Below, in pieces: positions 44,012-53,194 of a stretch of DNA of 64,000 nt. The notes under the pieces were generated by a model, which made no database searches, was not told where the DNA came from, and saw only the letters and a program-made list of their open reading frames with translations. Positions within the stretch are counted from its first letter, which is position 1. The number at the start of each line of letters is the position of its first letter. The translations under genes were made by a program, and so were the position numbers. The DNA comes from Verrucomicrobiota bacterium (GTDB taxonomy: Bacteria > Verrucomicrobiota > Verrucomicrobiia > Opitutales > UBA2995): the NCBI GenBank assembly GCA_027622555.1, contig JAQBYJ010000010.1:1-64000 (forward strand), written 5' to 3'.

Positions 44012-45109
44012 CTAACGACTAAACGTGGGGATTATGGAATCTACGATATGGATTTCCTGACCTTCTTGAAGCGATTCATTACCTTGGTATATCACTTCAT
44101 CCGAAGCCTCGAGACCTGTTATTACTGCTATGATGTCACCACTTGATGCACCAAGTTGAACGCTTCGTTTGGATGCCAGAGTTTTGGGACCACTTGTTTT
44201 TGCCACCCAAACGATTACTTTGGAGTCGGATGTTCTTAAGATCGCGTCTCGTGGTATAAACAAGTTTGCCGAATCCGAAACAGGTTTGAATACAGCCTCC
44301 GCTGACATGCCGGGTTTTACAAAAGCAGGTGGATTATCTAGACCGATGCGAACCTGAAAAGTCCGTGTCTTAACGTCCACTGTAGGTGATCGTGCTTCGA
44401 TATGTGCATCGAAAGGATCTCCAACGGCTCCAGCGATGTGTACGGTCACAGCGCTCGATTTTAGAATGAGACTCATTTGTTCCTGAGGCACTTGTATATC
44501 GAAGCGAAGGTTTTCGGTGTCGACAAAACGCAATACTGGATTGCCCGTTTGCACCCATTCTCCTACCTCAGCATTTTTTTCGATAACGGTACCCGTGTAT
44601 GGTGCAATGATACGGTGCCGCTCAACAATTTCTCTTTGAGTTTCGACCATGGTTTTCATTCGACTGACCGCAATTTCTGCCATGCGATAAGTGGTCTCCC
44701 GGTTTTCTCGTTCGGATCGGGGAAAATTGGAATCGCCTAATTCCACAGCTTCATCAAAGCGGCGCTTTGAATTGGCCAGCTCGGCCAGAGCCGCTTCCAG
44801 ATTCAGCTCCTTTTCCTTCAGCTCCATACGTGCCAAGGTGTCATCGAGGCTCACCAACAGGTCTCCTTTTTTTGCAAGGAAACCCATTTCTGCGTCTGCT
44901 TTGGAAACCAATCCGGCTACTCGAGGAGAAATGGCCGCTTCGCGTTCGGAGGTGATGGTTCCGGTAAATTGAAAGCGAGATTGAGATGTTTCTACCAGAG
45001 GTTTAGCTACCGAGACCGGCGTTTGACCAAATGAATGAAACAAAGGCAGAAAGATCAGTAGGATCTCGGGAAGTCTGCGGGTTCGTAAAAGTATATTTCT
45101 AAGGGTCAT
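44012..45109 (-). CDS. RND efflux periplasmic adaptor (system 2)
   Basis: A 365-residue adaptor with signal sequence (hydrophobic core PEILLIFLPLFHSFGQ, cleavage near 29). The biotinyl/lipoyl halves are TITSEREAAISPRVAGLVSKADAEMG and RHRIIAPYTGTVIEKNAEVGEWVQTGN, with a helical hairpin between them (about 90-150), then a beta-barrel (NLRFDIQVPQEQ) and a membrane-proximal end (IPRDAILRTSDSKVIVWV). It connects the pump encoded next to the lipoprotein channel encoded 19 bp upstream. Sequence similarity to the system 1 adaptor is only at fold level. Confidence 0.88.
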   Translation of the reverse strand: MTLRNILLRTRRLPEILLIFLPLFHSFGQTPVSVAKPLVETSQSRFQFTGTITSEREAAISPRVAGLVSKADAEMGFLAKKGDLLVSLDDTLARMELKEKELNLEAALAELANSKRRFDEAVELGDSNFPRSERENRETTYRMAEIAVSRMKTMVETQREIVERHRIIAPYTGTVIEKNAEVGEWVQTGNPVLRFVDTENLRFDIQVPQEQMSLILKSSAVTVHIAGAVGDPFDAHIEARSPTVDVKTRTFQVRIGLDNPPAFVKPGMSAEAVFKPVSDSANLFIPRDAILRTSDSKVIVWVAKTSGPKTLASKRSVQLGASSGDIIAVITGLEASDEVIYQGNESLQEGQEIHIVDSIIPTFSR

Positions 45110-45128
45110 AGTTATTTAGAAAAGGACT

Positions 45129-46529
45129 TTACCACGCGCCTCCCAAAGCACGCACAAGATTGATAGCCGCTAAATATTGAGCGCGCTTCACTTGGACAAA
45201 TTGCTGCTCGGCATCGAGTGCAGTTCGTTCGGCATCCAGAGCAGTTATAAAATCAGACAGTCCACGTTGGTACTGTAGTAATGAAATCCGTCGGGCCTGT
45301 TGAGAAGCTTCTACGGCTTTACCGATTGCTATTCGTTGTTGGTCGAGCAAGCGAATGGACTGCAGCATGTCTTCCGTCTCCGTCACGGCGGAAATCACAG
45401 TCTGCATATAGAGTTCAAGATCCTTTTTATAGAGTGCAAGTGCTTGTTGCTCGTTCGCTCTTAATCGTCCGCCTTCGAATAGGGGGACCGTAACACCAGG
45501 CCTTAAGCTATCAAAGGAAGATCCAGAATTGAAAAGATTATTCCAATCACGAGATGCGTATCCCAGGGTTCCACTTAGAGTGATGCTTGGAAAAAAGGAG
45601 GCTTTGGCGACTCCGACAAACTCGTTTGAGGCAGCGAGTGATCGTTCCGCTGCTCGAATGTCTGGACGACGTGAAAGCAGATCTCCGGGAATACCAGCTG
45701 GAACTTTCGGTGGATCGTCGTCCAAAGGAGAAGGGATAAATCGGAAGGTCCCTGGAGTTTCTCCCAGCAAGGCTGCCAATGCATATTTGAGACTGTTTTG
45801 AGTTCGCATTGCACTGTAGAGCCGTGATTCTGCGTTCGCGAGGAGTGAGGTTGTTTGAGCAACTGCCAGTTCACTTACCGTTCCTGCTTGAAATCGCTGT
45901 TTGATGAGGTCGAGCGATTCTTGTCTGGTTTCCTGGCTTCTTTGCAACAACTCGATTTCAGACTGAAATGATTGAATTTGAAAATAGAGCGATGCCACAT
46001 CCGCCTGCAGAGTAAACAAGAAATCTTGGTAAAGCGCTTCCTGAGCATCTGCATTCGCTTCTGCCGCTTGCACGCTTCGCCGTATTTTTCCGAATAAATC
46101 CAACTCCCATCTGGCTAGCACATCGGCGTCATATCTTTCACCAGAGTCCCCCGATCCGTCCTGTGCAACGGCGTCCGAATTGTTAAAATAATTTACGCTT
46201 AGACCGGTGTCTACTTGAGGTAGGCCTTCGGCCTTGAACCTGCGGGTAATGGCGCGCGAGGCAACCACAGACTGCCAGGCTGCTATCAGAGTGTGATTAT
46301 TTCTCTCCGCTTTTTCGATGAGAGCTATCAGTTCGGGAGATTGAAATAGTTGCCTCCAACCGCCCATTAGGCTGGAAGCCTGATTGGAAGCTGCGTTGTG
46401 GTATGCCGAAGGAGTATTCAGTTCGGGTGCTTCATAATCAGGGCCAATCATACACCCGGAAATGAACAGAGTGATGGAACTGAATACCAGTAAAAGAGAT
46501 TTGCAGGGAACGTTAATGAAAACTTTCAA
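45129..46529 (-). CDS. NodT/OprM-type outer-membrane lipoprotein channel (system 2)
   Basis: The 466-residue protein has a lipobox FISGC (cysteine 26) followed by MIGPDYEAPELNTP, the typical start of RND outer-membrane lipoproteins of the NodT/OprM family. The two TolC repeats are visible: WRQLFQSPELIALIEKAERNNHTLIAAWQSV opens the first, and AGIPGDLLSRRPDIRAAERSLAASNEF opens the second, ending in DFITALDAERTALDAEQQFVQVKRAQYLAAINLVRALGG. First gene of the second efflux operon; the start faces the AhpD-like gene across about 207 bp, where a promoter should lie. Confidence 0.9.
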   Translation of the reverse strand: MKVFINVPCKSLLLVFSSITLFISGCMIGPDYEAPELNTPSAYHNAASNQASSLMGGWRQLFQSPELIALIEKAERNNHTLIAAWQSVVASRAITRRFKAEGLPQVDTGLSVNYFNNSDAVAQDGSGDSGERYDADVLARWELDLFGKIRRSVQAAEANADAQEALYQDFLFTLQADVASLYFQIQSFQSEIELLQRSQETRQESLDLIKQRFQAGTVSELAVAQTTSLLANAESRLYSAMRTQNSLKYALAALLGETPGTFRFIPSPLDDDPPKVPAGIPGDLLSRRPDIRAAERSLAASNEFVGVAKASFFPSITLSGTLGYASRDWNNLFNSGSSFDSLRPGVTVPLFEGGRLRANEQQALALYKKDLELYMQTVISAVTETEDMLQSIRLLDQQRIAIGKAVEASQQARRISLLQYQRGLSDFITALDAERTALDAEQQFVQVKRAQYLAAINLVRALGGAW

Positions 46530-46736
46530 CTTAGGGTTAGTTAGAAAATACAGTCACCAATAGATAGGATAGAGTAGTTAGGTTTAGGGGCATTCCTCCT
46601 GGGTTAAAGCACTAAAATTCCAAACTGTAAAATCTCCTTAACTCAGATCACGTTTTGGAGTCGTTTAGTGTTTCCTTTCTAAAGAAAATTGGGATGAAGT
46701 GTGGACAGCTGTTTAGCTCCTCCACATGTAAGAGTT

Positions 46737-47285
46737 ATGAGCTTTTTCAAAAATCATGGGCCATTGGTTGGAGTGAAGGATATTCTCCAGTTAAATTCAA
46801 TAGCAGGACGGGCGTTGATTCATTACCATACAGCAGTGATGCGGCAGGAATCGGAAATTTCACAGAAGGAACGTGAGCTGATAGCAGCATACGTTTCGGG
46901 ACTCAACGCCTGTGAATATTGTCACGGCATCCACTCAGTAACGGCTGAGTCCTTTGGATTGGAAGCAGGGTTGATAGTCAAGCTACTGGAGGACCTTGAT
47001 TCGGCTCCGATTGATGAGCGTATGAAGCCGGTTCTTGTTTATGTAAAGCAACTAACATTACAGCCATCGAGATTGACCCAGGAGTTAGTCGATTCCGTGT
47101 TGGCGGCTGGTTGGTCGGAACAAGCCTTGCACGATGCAATTAATGTGGGAGCTTTGTTTAACTTTATGAATCGATTGGTCGAAGGACATGGAGTCGCCGG
47201 AACGCAAACTCTATTTGAGGACCGAGGTAGAGCGCTGCATGAAAATGGTTACAACGGTTTACTTTCATTTTTGAAGGAGGATTAA
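46737..47285 (+). CDS. AhpD-like (carboxymuconolactone decarboxylase family) protein
   Basis: I start this 182-residue protein at ATG 46737, preceded by TAAGAG; a start at 46701 is possible but has no site. The fold is the AhpD/CMD helical one. The catalytic motif CEYCHGIHS (CxxCxxxH) has the two redox cysteines and histidine of alkylhydroperoxidases, with the preceding SQKERELIAAYVSGLNA and the later DAINVGALFNFMNRLVEGHG. The likely role is peroxide defence or peroxidase-like thiol chemistry in the cytoplasm. It sits alone next to the efflux operon, whose channel gene is divergent. Confidence 0.8.
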   Translation: MSFFKNHGPLVGVKDILQLNSIAGRALIHYHTAVMRQESEISQKERELIAAYVSGLNACEYCHGIHSVTAESFGLEAGLIVKLLEDLDSAPIDERMKPVLVYVKQLTLQPSRLTQELVDSVLAAGWSEQALHDAINVGALFNFMNRLVEGHGVAGTQTLFEDRGRALHENGYNGLLSFLKED

Positions 47286-47330
47286 ATCCTTCGAAAGCAG
47301 GTTTTTGAGCCAGGCAATCTGTTCAGTTTT

Positions 47331-47804
47331 TTAGATGATCTGAACGATAATTCCTTCACCATCTGGAAGTGTCACTGAATCGCCAACTTGCTTGTTCACT
47401 ACTTTCTGTCCAAGCGGTGAATGAAGCGTTAGAACCAGAATTGGCAAATTCTCAACTATCACTTCCATGCCACCACCTCCGGATCCCAATAAATACCAAG
47501 CTGAAGTATTGTCGGACTTTATTTCAAGCAATGAACCTAAATTCGCTCGTTGGGTGGGAGGTTGAATGAATTGTTGTGTCCTCAATAATTTGAAAGCCTG
47601 CAATGCATCTCCCAATTCTTTGATGATTTGAGCTTGGCCGCTCGCAAGGTAACTCGCCTCGAGACTCCGCGTATCGTATTTGCCATCAGAATAGGCATCT
47701 TCATCCGTGGCGGCTTCGAACGTTTCGTGCTGTGCCTTCATTGCCAACGCTATTTCTTCCTTCAGCTCAGTTATAACTTTATCGATGACATTGATTTTAT
47801 TCAT
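47331..47804 (-). CDS. GreA/GreB-family transcription elongation factor-like protein
   Basis: The 157-residue protein starts best at ATG 47804; the longer frame to 47846 would run into the nuclease gene. The N-terminal part is helical (KVITELKEEIALAMKAQHETFEAATDEDAYSDGKYDTRSLEASYLASGQAQ), with the KYDTR..EASYL wording of a widespread Gre-like family. The C-terminal part is the FKBP-like Gre domain (PILVLTLHSPLGQKVVNKQVGDSVTLPDGEGIIVQII). It may help stalled RNA polymerase, but it is shorter and different from true GreA in the coiled-coil tip, so that role is inference. Co-oriented with the nuclease gene 20 bp upstream. Confidence 0.7.
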   Translation of the reverse strand: MNKINVIDKVITELKEEIALAMKAQHETFEAATDEDAYSDGKYDTRSLEASYLASGQAQIIKELGDALQAFKLLRTQQFIQPPTQRANLGSLLEIKSDNTSAWYLLGSGGGGMEVIVENLPILVLTLHSPLGQKVVNKQVGDSVTLPDGEGIIVQII

Positions 47805-47824
47805 GCGGGAAAAGGTGTGAACCG

Positions 47825-49180
47825 TTAAACGGTACAGGGTTCGCATGGCTTGGGATTCATAACCCGAACGGTTTCGATGGCATCATTCAATGCACCATTG
47901 AACCATTCACGAGCTTCGGGATCGCCATGGGAGAGAACAATACTTCTAGGTTCTTTTACTTTTGCAAAGGTGAGAAGTTCGTCGCGACTTGCATGACCAC
48001 TGAGATCAAATCTACGTAGACGTGCACGTAATGGCAGTTGCAGGTTCAAGGTATCAAAACCAAATTTCTCTCCTGGCTTTGTATCAAGCAGTTTTCCGCC
48101 GGGTGTGTCAGGATCGCAATATCCGACAAAGCAGATAGTGTTTTCATTAAACGGTAGAAGCGAGGCTGCGACTTTCCATGAAGGTGTGTGTTCGACCATC
48201 ATACCACTACTACAAACAAAGATTCCTGGCAGGGGGACACGTTTTCCTGGACGTAAGTTTTTTACCGGTTTCACACGCAGTTCTCGAATTACTTTGCTTG
48301 AAAAAGTACAGAGTTCGGTTCGCTTGGTTATCTTGTCAATAAATTCGGCCAATTCCATCCCAAGGCCAGATGAGAAAACAGGAGTAATTGGAATAGCTCC
48401 TCTTAAACGGGCTTGATACAAGATACTGAGAATTTCCTGCATCCTTCCCAATGCAAATACAGGAATGAGTACAGAACCACCTCCTTTGATGGTATTGTTT
48501 ACCGCTTCAAGGAGATTTTTTACCTCTACATTTCTGTTGTAGACGGGGTCCGATGGTTTTGCTCCATGAGTTGTTTCCATTACCAGTGTGTCGATGGTTT
48601 CATGAGAAAACCTGGCACCAGGTAAGGTGCTTTGCTGCGTGAAAAGAACATCTCCGGTAAAAAATATTTTTCTGTTATTGTAGACTAACTCAATACCCGC
48701 AGCACCCACCACATGGCCTGCCGGGTGCAGGGTGACGGAGAGCTGCTCGCCTTCTTTTTCAAGAACCTTTGTTTTACCATACATGATTGGGTAAACATGA
48801 TTTGCCAATCGATCAATATCGTCCCGGTCATAGAGAGGATACTCAGGTATGTAGCTTTCTTCGCGCTGACGCCGCATGACATTCACTGAATTCTGAAGCA
48901 TACGTTGATAGAGCATTTGACTGGGAATACTCATAATAATCTCGATGCCGGGAACTTTTTTAACCAATAGGGGAAGTGCTCCCAAGTGGTCCAAATGACA
49001 ATGAGTTAAAATCCCCAAATCGATTACATGGCCGTCCAGTAAATCAAGGTTAGGGATGGCCGTAAGGCCTACGTTCTTAGGGTTAATCCCACAATCGATG
49101 ACTAACTTGAAGGGACCAATCTCTATGAGGGTACAATTGGCTCCCATTCCCATAAAAGGATTCAAATCGGTGTATCTCAT
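47825..49180 (-). CDS. Beta-CASP metallo-beta-lactamase-fold RNA nuclease-like protein
   Basis: A 451-residue protein of the CPSF/YSH1-like group. The MBL metal site is HCHLDHLGALPLL (about 59-71), with the aspartate of motif 1 in VIDCGINP and later ligands in HPAGHVVGAAG and TGDVLFTQQ. The beta-CASP insert runs from about 195 to 370 with SVLIPVFALGRMQEILSIL and CSSGMMVEH. A C-terminal histidine is in DLSGHASRDELL and VLSHGDPEAREWF. Such proteins process or degrade RNA. It heads a small operon with the Gre-like gene and is divergent from purH across 194 bp. Confidence 0.82.
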   Translation of the reverse strand: MRYTDLNPFMGMGANCTLIEIGPFKLVIDCGINPKNVGLTAIPNLDLLDGHVIDLGILTHCHLDHLGALPLLVKKVPGIEIIMSIPSQMLYQRMLQNSVNVMRRQREESYIPEYPLYDRDDIDRLANHVYPIMYGKTKVLEKEGEQLSVTLHPAGHVVGAAGIELVYNNRKIFFTGDVLFTQQSTLPGARFSHETIDTLVMETTHGAKPSDPVYNRNVEVKNLLEAVNNTIKGGGSVLIPVFALGRMQEILSILYQARLRGAIPITPVFSSGLGMELAEFIDKITKRTELCTFSSKVIRELRVKPVKNLRPGKRVPLPGIFVCSSGMMVEHTPSWKVAASLLPFNENTICFVGYCDPDTPGGKLLDTKPGEKFGFDTLNLQLPLRARLRRFDLSGHASRDELLTFAKVKEPRSIVLSHGDPEAREWFNGALNDAIETVRVMNPKPCEPCTV

Positions 49181-49270
49181 AGGTGGAGTCTAAAGCCTGG
49201 TGGTCTGTTGATTGAAAATTTGTTTTAGCAATTGTGGATACTTTCTGAATCGAGAATGAAAAATCAGGCT

Positions 49271-49372
49271 ATGGCGAGTGCTCTTTGCAAACATTCATAT
49301 GCGAAGGACAATGGAGCGAAGTTGAATGCATTTCGGCATTGTTCTGAAAACAAAAACTCCCACACTCGCCAT
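49271..49372 (+). ncRNA. Candidate structured leader of purH
   Basis: Nested pairing covers most of the region before purH. An outer 10-bp perfect stem pairs 49271-49280 (ATGGCGAGTG) with 49363-49372 (CACTCGCCAT), ending two bases before the start codon. A second stem pairs 49305-49313 with 49337-49345 (AGGACAATG with CATTGTTCT, one G-U). A third, 49317-49320 with 49332-49335 (CGAA/TTCG), closes a loop whose GAATG (49324-49328) could pair with CATTC at 49292-49296 as a pseudoknot. If formed, it would hide the ribosome-landing region. The ZTP (pfl) riboswitch often precedes purH, but I do not see its conserved core, so any ligand is unknown. Confidence 0.45.
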
Positions 49373-49374
49373 CA

Positions 49375-50928
49375 ATGAGTAAATTAGCGCTCCTTTCAGT
49401 GTTCGATAAAACCGGTCTGGTAGATTTTGCCCGGGTACTATCTGAAAAACATGGGTATACCATTTTATCTACAGGAGGTAGCGCCAAGACGCTGCGTGCA
49501 GCCAATATTGAGGTAACTGATGTTAGTGAATATACCGGATTCCCTGAAATGATGGAGGGTAGGGTAAAGACCCTTCATCCTAAGGTCCATGGTGGACTTC
49601 TATGCAGGCGTGATAAGCCGGACCACTTGGCGGAAGCCGAGAAGAACGGAGTATCCATGATCGATTTGGTTGCGGTTAATTTGTATCCGTTTGAGCAGGT
49701 AACGGCAAATCCGAATTGCAGTTATGAGGATGCCATCGAGAATATCGATATAGGCGGACCATCCATGTTGAGAAGTTCTGCAAAAAATCATGCCAGCGTT
49801 ACAGTGGTCTGTGAACCAGAAGATTATAGCCGAGTTCTCGAATCTTTGACCTCGGAAGATGAGGACGCAAAACTGGATCTACGCAAACAACTGGCGTTGA
49901 AGGTTTATCGACGCACTTCTGAATATGACAAAGCGATTTCGGACTATCTGGCACTTCAGCAAGTGGAACCCGACATGGAGTCCATTAGTGGATATCCTAA
50001 AAACTGGGAACTGAGTCTGCCTAAGGTTTCAAACCTTCGCTATGGTGAAAATCCACATCAGCAGGCGGCGCTTTATGGAAATTTCTTTGATGTGTATGAT
50101 CAGCTTCAGGGCAAGGAACTCAGCTACAATAATATTCTCGATATTACCGCTGCAACTTACCTGATCGGCGAGTTTGAAGAGGCAACCGTGGCTATTCTGA
50201 AGCACACCAACCCCTGTGGTGTAGCAAGTGCGCGCACCATTATGGAAGCTTGGCATCGTGCCTTTGAAACGGACAAACTCGCTACCTTTGGGGGAATTAT
50301 TGTAGCCAACCGAACCGTGGATGAAGAACTCGCTCTGGCCATAAAAGAAATATTTTGCGAAGTCGTTATTGCCCCCCGTTTCACCGATGAAGCCTTGGCC
50401 CAGTTTGCCAAACGCAAGAACGTGCGCCTTATGGTAGCCAAGGATGGTGTAGGAGCTGAAGCCCTTCGCGAGATACGATCGGTGGTCGGAGGACTATTAG
50501 TCCAGGACAAAGACATGAAGAAAGCCAACCCCATGGAGTATCGAGTTGTTACTGAGAGGGAACCGACAGAAAATGAATGGGCTTCGTTACTTTTTGGCTG
50601 GCGTGTGGTTAAACACGTAAAATCGAATGCCATAGTATATGCAGGAAACAAACGGACATTGGGTGTCGGAGCAGGTCAAATGGCACGGGTCGATAGCTCA
50701 CAAGTTGCGGTCTGGAAGTCGAAGGAGGCTGGCCTTGATCTGCAGGGTTCCATTGTTGCTTCCGATGCATTTTTCCCGTTCGCTGATGGTTTACTTGCTG
50801 CGGCTGATGCTGGTGCTACCGCTGCCATTCAACCTGGTGGATCCGTCCGCGACAATGAAGTGATCGCAGCAGCGAACGAGCGCGGTATGGCTATGGTTTT
50901 TACCGGCGTAAGGCACTTTCGTCACTAA
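49375..50928 (+). CDS. purH: Bifunctional AICAR transformylase / IMP cyclohydrolase
   Basis: A 517-residue PurH, the usual length. The N-terminal IMP cyclohydrolase domain ([65 protein letters not shown]) is followed by the AICAR transformylase domain with [14 protein letters not shown] (about 222-235), [15 protein letters not shown], with the catalytic K and H, and [24 protein letters not shown]. It performs the last two steps of purine synthesis. No Shine-Dalgarno sequence is seen before the ATG. The upstream 104 bp form nested stems, listed as a candidate leader RNA. The next gene starts downstream on the same strand. Confidence 0.96.
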   Translation: MSKLALLSVFDKTGLVDFARVLSEKHGYTILSTGGSAKTLRAANIEVTDVSEYTGFPEMMEGRVKTLHPKVHGGLLCRRDKPDHLAEAEKNGVSMIDLVAVNLYPFEQVTANPNCSYEDAIENIDIGGPSMLRSSAKNHASVTVVCEPEDYSRVLESLTSEDEDAKLDLRKQLALKVYRRTSEYDKAISDYLALQQVEPDMESISGYPKNWELSLPKVSNLRYGENPHQQAALYGNFFDVYDQLQGKELSYNNILDITAATYLIGEFEEATVAILKHTNPCGVASARTIMEAWHRAFETDKLATFGGIIVANRTVDEELALAIKEIFCEVVIAPRFTDEALAQFAKRKNVRLMVAKDGVGAEALREIRSVVGGLLVQDKDMKKANPMEYRVVTEREPTENEWASLLFGWRVVKHVKSNAIVYAGNKRTLGVGAGQMARVDSSQVAVWKSKEAGLDLQGSIVASDAFFPFADGLLAAADAGATAAIQPGGSVRDNEVIAAANERGMAMVFTGVRHFRH

Positions 50929-50970
50929 TTGCAGTCCAATCAAAAAAAATCTCTTTCAACCAATAATCTA

Positions 50971-51771
50971 ATGATTCGTTCATTCACTAAATTTCCACTG
51001 CTTTGTTTTACAGCATTCATTTTGGTTCTGGCTGGTTGTTACACGGTTCCTGAAACCGGAAGGACTTCTCTGAATTTTATTTCTGTGGGAAAAGAATTAC
51101 AGCTTGGAATATCTGAATTCGAAAAACTGAAAAGCCAGGCCCCCATATCGTCCGACCCTGTGCTAACAGGTCGCCTCCATAGAGTCGGACAACGGATTTC
51201 GGAAGCCGTTGGGGATGATTTGCCGAGTGCTGAGTGGGAATTCGTCTTGTTTGACGAACCGAACACCATCAATGCTTTTGCCTTACCGGGCGGAAAGGTA
51301 GGAGTCTATACAGGAATTTTGGATATTGCCACCTCCGACGATGAGTTGGCCACCGTCATCGGCCATGAGATTGCGCATGTCACCGCGCGCCACGGATCTG
51401 AAAGAATGTCTCAGGGCGTCGCTGCGGCGATCGCTGGTGTTGCGCTAAATGTAGCACTGGAGGACGATAAAAACCGCGATGCCTGGACTGCCGCTTATGG
51501 GGCCGCTTCCGCCTATGCACTGGCGATTCCTTTCTCACAAAGACACGAATTGGAGGCGGATGAGATTGGGGTCATATATGCGGCCCGCGCAGGTTATAAT
51601 CCCCAAGCAGCTGTGGATTTTTGGATGAAAATGAGTTTGGTTAAACAAGGGAAAGAACCATCACCTTTCTTTTCCACGCACCCTTCGGACTTTAAACGAA
51701 TTGATCGACTCGAGGCACTCATGCCAAAAGTAAATCCCATTTATGAAGAAAATAAAGGTCGTTACCAATGA
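50971..51771 (+). CDS. M48 family metallopeptidase lipoprotein
   Basis: Starting at ATG 50971 (a TTG at 50929 adds 14 polar residues in front of the signal), the protein has 266 residues. The lipobox VLAGC puts the lipid on C23. The peptidase domain has the zinc motif HEIAH (132-136) in GHEIAHVTARHGSE and the third ligand E195 in HELEADEIG. The ending is the HPSDFKRIDRLEALMP pattern of LoiP/BepA-like proteases, which degrade misassembled outer-membrane proteins. It overlaps the M20 peptidase gene by 4 bp (ATGA), suggesting co-translation. Located in the periplasm, likely quality control. Confidence 0.88.
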   Translation: MIRSFTKFPLLCFTAFILVLAGCYTVPETGRTSLNFISVGKELQLGISEFEKLKSQAPISSDPVLTGRLHRVGQRISEAVGDDLPSAEWEFVLFDEPNTINAFALPGGKVGVYTGILDIATSDDELATVIGHEIAHVTARHGSERMSQGVAAAIAGVALNVALEDDKNRDAWTAAYGAASAYALAIPFSQRHELEADEIGVIYAARAGYNPQAAVDFWMKMSLVKQGKEPSPFFSTHPSDFKRIDRLEALMPKVNPIYEENKGRYQ

Positions 51772-53138
51772 TTCTTGACCCACTTACCATATTAAAAGAC
51801 CTGATCCGATTTCCCAGTGTTTCCGCTGACTCTGCTTTTAAACAAGGGTTGGCAGATACGCGTGACTATCTGGAGAGGCAACTGAAGACGATCGGGTTTG
51901 ACGTTGAAATCATCAAAACTACCGGTCACCCAATTATTTTGGCAGAGCATTTGGTAGAACCGGAAGCACCGAAGGTTGTCATTTATGGACATTATGATGT
52001 ACAACCACCCGATCCAATCGATTTATGGAAATCCGCTCCATTTGAACCGGAGATTCGTGGAGATAGAATTTACGGGAGAGGCGCTGCCGACAACAAAGGG
52101 CCGGTTTCGGTTTATCTGAGTGTCTTATCTGAACTTTTAGATGAACGGCCCGATCTGCGTTTAAATATTGTTATCATTCTGGAAGGTGAAGAAGAGATTG
52201 GCAGTCCTAGTTTTATGCACGCACTTGAACCCTATGCCGCCAGGGTCACCGGTGATTTTGTTTTTGCTTGCGATTCCGGAAGTCTGAGACCCGATCAACT
52301 TAGCGTAACCACTGGCTTGCGTGGGATCAGCTGCCTGGAAGTTTCGCTCGAAGGGGCGTCCAAGGACTTACATTCCGGCCTGTATGGAGGAGCGATTATG
52401 AATCCTATTCACGCACTTACAAATTTGTGTCAGTCACTTCACAATAGCGACGGGACCATCAATATCCCGGGTTTCTACGATTCCATTGAAGGTATCGAAC
52501 AATGGGAGCGTGATGAACTTGTAAGGGCTGAAGAAAATTTGGATGATTTAAAAACATTTTTAGGGGTTAATGAATTCTATACAGTGCCTGGGCTCAATGC
52601 CTCTGAAGCGCCTCGTCTGGCCCCCACCTTAGAGTTTAATGGTATTGGTGGAGGTTACCAAGGCAAGGGGTCCAAAACAGTGATTCCCAGTAAGGCGTTC
52701 GTTAAGATAAGCTGTCGATTGGTGGCCAATCAAAACCCTGATCGGATTCAAGAACTGTTAATGGAAACTATCAAGGAACGTTGCCCCAAACAAATGCGGT
52801 TGAGCTTTGAAATTGAACACAATGGAAACCCATACCTGGTTGTTCCTCCCGGAAAACCAAATACACCAGCCGACATGAATCCCGTTTTGGCCAAGGCCTT
52901 TGAGTCGACCGAAAAACATGGGGCAGCATTATTTGGAAAGAAACCCGTTTACCTACGTGAAGGCGGAAGCATCCCCATTATAAGTGACATAAAGAAAGTC
53001 TTTGGGATGGATACGTTGTTGGTAGGATTGTATTTACCAGAAGATGGTATGCATGCTCCGAACGAAAGCTTCAGTCTAACCATGATGACTAAAGGCAAAA
53101 AGCTGATTAAGAACATTCTCAGCGACATCGCAGACTAG
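51768..53138 (+). CDS. M20 family peptidase (dipeptidase type)
   Basis: A 456-residue cytosolic-type M20 metallopeptidase with the two-domain layout. Metal ligands are in VIYGHYDVQPP (about 64-74), DLWKSAPFEPEIRGDRIYGRGAADNKG (bridging D at GRGAADNK), EGEEEIGS, D in FVFACDSG and H near the end in DGMHAPNES. The dimerisation/lid domain lies at about 190-330. The closest named relatives are ArgE/DapE/CPG2-like dipeptidases of the PepV-like or CNDP branch. It would split dipeptides or acylated amino acids. The start overlaps the M48 gene's stop and a clear terminator follows the stop. Confidence 0.88.
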   Translation: MILDPLTILKDLIRFPSVSADSAFKQGLADTRDYLERQLKTIGFDVEIIKTTGHPIILAEHLVEPEAPKVVIYGHYDVQPPDPIDLWKSAPFEPEIRGDRIYGRGAADNKGPVSVYLSVLSELLDERPDLRLNIVIILEGEEEIGSPSFMHALEPYAARVTGDFVFACDSGSLRPDQLSVTTGLRGISCLEVSLEGASKDLHSGLYGGAIMNPIHALTNLCQSLHNSDGTINIPGFYDSIEGIEQWERDELVRAEENLDDLKTFLGVNEFYTVPGLNASEAPRLAPTLEFNGIGGGYQGKGSKTVIPSKAFVKISCRLVANQNPDRIQELLMETIKERCPKQMRLSFEIEHNGNPYLVVPPGKPNTPADMNPVLAKAFESTEKHGAALFGKKPVYLREGGSIPIISDIKKVFGMDTLLVGLYLPEDGMHAPNESFSLTMMTKGKKLIKNILSDIAD

Positions 53139-53143
53139 AAACC

Positions 53144-53176
53144 AAAAGAGCCCGCTCCAGGGAAGCAGGCTCTTTT
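53144..53176. terminator. Strong bidirectional terminator
   Basis: AAAAGAGCC...GCT and AGC...GGCTCTTTT form a long, G+C-rich stem with short internal mismatch and a 7-base loop (CCAGGGA). The A run on one side and T run on the other make it work in both directions. It lies between the converging M20 peptidase and pal genes, which is where a shared terminator is expected. Confidence 0.85.
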
Positions 53177-53194
53177 GAAAAAGTATTTAGGCGC

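Noticed and set aside
49271-49372. Identification of the purH leader as a ZTP (pfl) riboswitch
   Set aside because: I could not find the conserved core of that class; only stems, no matching consensus.
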